Source: Xanthostigma xanthostigma (taxonomy: Eukaryota > Arthropoda > Insecta > Raphidioptera > Raphidiidae). Taken from it: a DNA stretch of 64,000 bases. The position numbers and the translations under genes are program-made. The stretch spans positions 2,232,001-2,296,000 of the forward strand of contig OY754465.1 in the NCBI GenBank assembly GCA_963575645.1, written 5' to 3'. The notes under the pieces are model-generated. The model did no database searches. It was not told the DNA's origin and saw only the letters and a list, made by a program, of their open reading frames with translations. Below are positions 63,481 to 64,000 of this stretch, in pieces (position 1 is the first letter of the stretch; the number at the start of each line of letters is the position of its first letter).

Positions 63481-64000
63481 TTCCTCCGAATAAATATCGA
63501 TAATTCACAAACCATAATTATGGTTACTGCAGGTATAAATCTATCTTGTCTTAATTCCAGGGTATAAAGATTTATTCGCCTGATAAAATAATAATGGCCG
63601 CCACATAGATCATAATACCTAACCTAAAAACGTGGAGTAGTATATCTACAGTTTTAGTGGAAGTTTTGTGTGCAATTAGGTTAGGATAAAACATTATTAT
63701 TTTGTGAAACTTTTTTTGACGTTTACACTAACGCCATCGGTCGGATTTTTGGGTGAACTTCAAAATATTCAACAAAGAGAGCAAGGAATATATTCTTTAA
63801 CTAACTTTTCTACCTGGTATTTTGCTTGAAAGTAAATTTTATTAAGATGAAGGAAGGTATTGGTTGAGGATCATAAAATAAGCTTTACTTACAAGCTTAT
63901 TTTATGATCCTCAACCAATACCTTCCTTCATCTTAATATTCTATTGGATCAACACTACTTTAACTGAAGTAAATTTTATTCTAACGAATAAATTTATTCC
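63481..64000 (+). mobile_element. Repeat family E, copy 5, with Penelope-like insertion, runs off the window
   Basis: CTCCGAATAAATATCGATAA, CAGGTATAAATCTATCTTGT and TTTACACTAACGCCATCGGT as in the other copies. The 5' end (GGCC.TATTCACC) is missing. The insertion at 63844-63966 splits AAGTAAATTTTATT. Confidence 0.75.
63844..63966 (+). mobile_element. Penelope-like insertion with inverted partial duplication
   Basis: AAGTAAATTTTATT (14 bp) flanks both sides. Inside, AAGATGAAGGAAGGTATTGG is mirrored by CCAATACCTTCCTTCATCTT around AGCTTTACTTACAAGCT, and a unique tail TTGGATCAACACTACTTTAA follows. The right arm resembles GTAAAGCTTATTTT..CCTCAACC at 11957 and 47063. Inverted, truncated copies with target duplications over 10 bp are typical of Penelope-like elements. 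Confidence 0.65.

Overview
The window looks like non-coding DNA from an insect nuclear genome. It is strongly AT-rich, full of short non-autonomous transposons, and carries insect-type Helitrons with a tRNA-Lys-like module. Lepidoptera or Hemiptera are the best guesses. There is no bacterial, viral or organellar gene organisation, no long open reading frame, no rRNA and no CRISPR array. Nearly all short ORFs are chance frames or the two mirror arms of inverted repeats.

One feature looks like a host gene. It is a 120-bp exon on the + strand at 47228-47347, with a good polypyrimidine tract and AG acceptor, a consensus GTAAGT donor, and one open frame that starts ATGATG and encodes a signal-peptide-like segment ending in a phase-1 splice. 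If real, most of the window is probably the long, repeat-filled introns of a secreted or membrane protein gene.

The rest is layered mobile DNA. Three Helitron families (A|TC...CTAG|T ends) are spread throughout: one starting TCTATACTAATA with a tRNA-Lys-like insert, one starting TCTATATATAT, and one starting TCATATATATTAATACGC with a GTGCGAAT/ATTCGCAC terminal hairpin. hAT elements with 8-bp target duplications lie at 28.5, 34.1, 40.2, 50.85, 50.89 and 60.45 kb. Tc1/mariner elements with TA duplications lie at 3.8, 13.8 and 36.2 kb. A PIF/Harbinger element (TTA duplication) lies at 12.8-13.6 kb, and a second Harbinger transposase remnant at 53.8 kb. A TTAA-flanked element is at 45.2-45.9 kb, and Penelope-like fragments are at 12.0, 47.1 and 63.8 kb.

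The most striking property is the density of long inverted repeats: 8.1, 10.1, 18.9, 24.5, 27.3, 27.9-30.1, 30.4, 33.0, 38.0, 43.5, 55.3 and 59.8-61.6 kb, plus a family of short hairpins ending near AATAGTATA. Several loci preserve insertion order, such as a three-level nest at 50.85-52.14 kb and an older palindrome split by a hAT element at 60.45 kb. No complete transposase, reverse transcriptase or Helitron helicase is present, so mobility would depend on proteins supplied from elsewhere.
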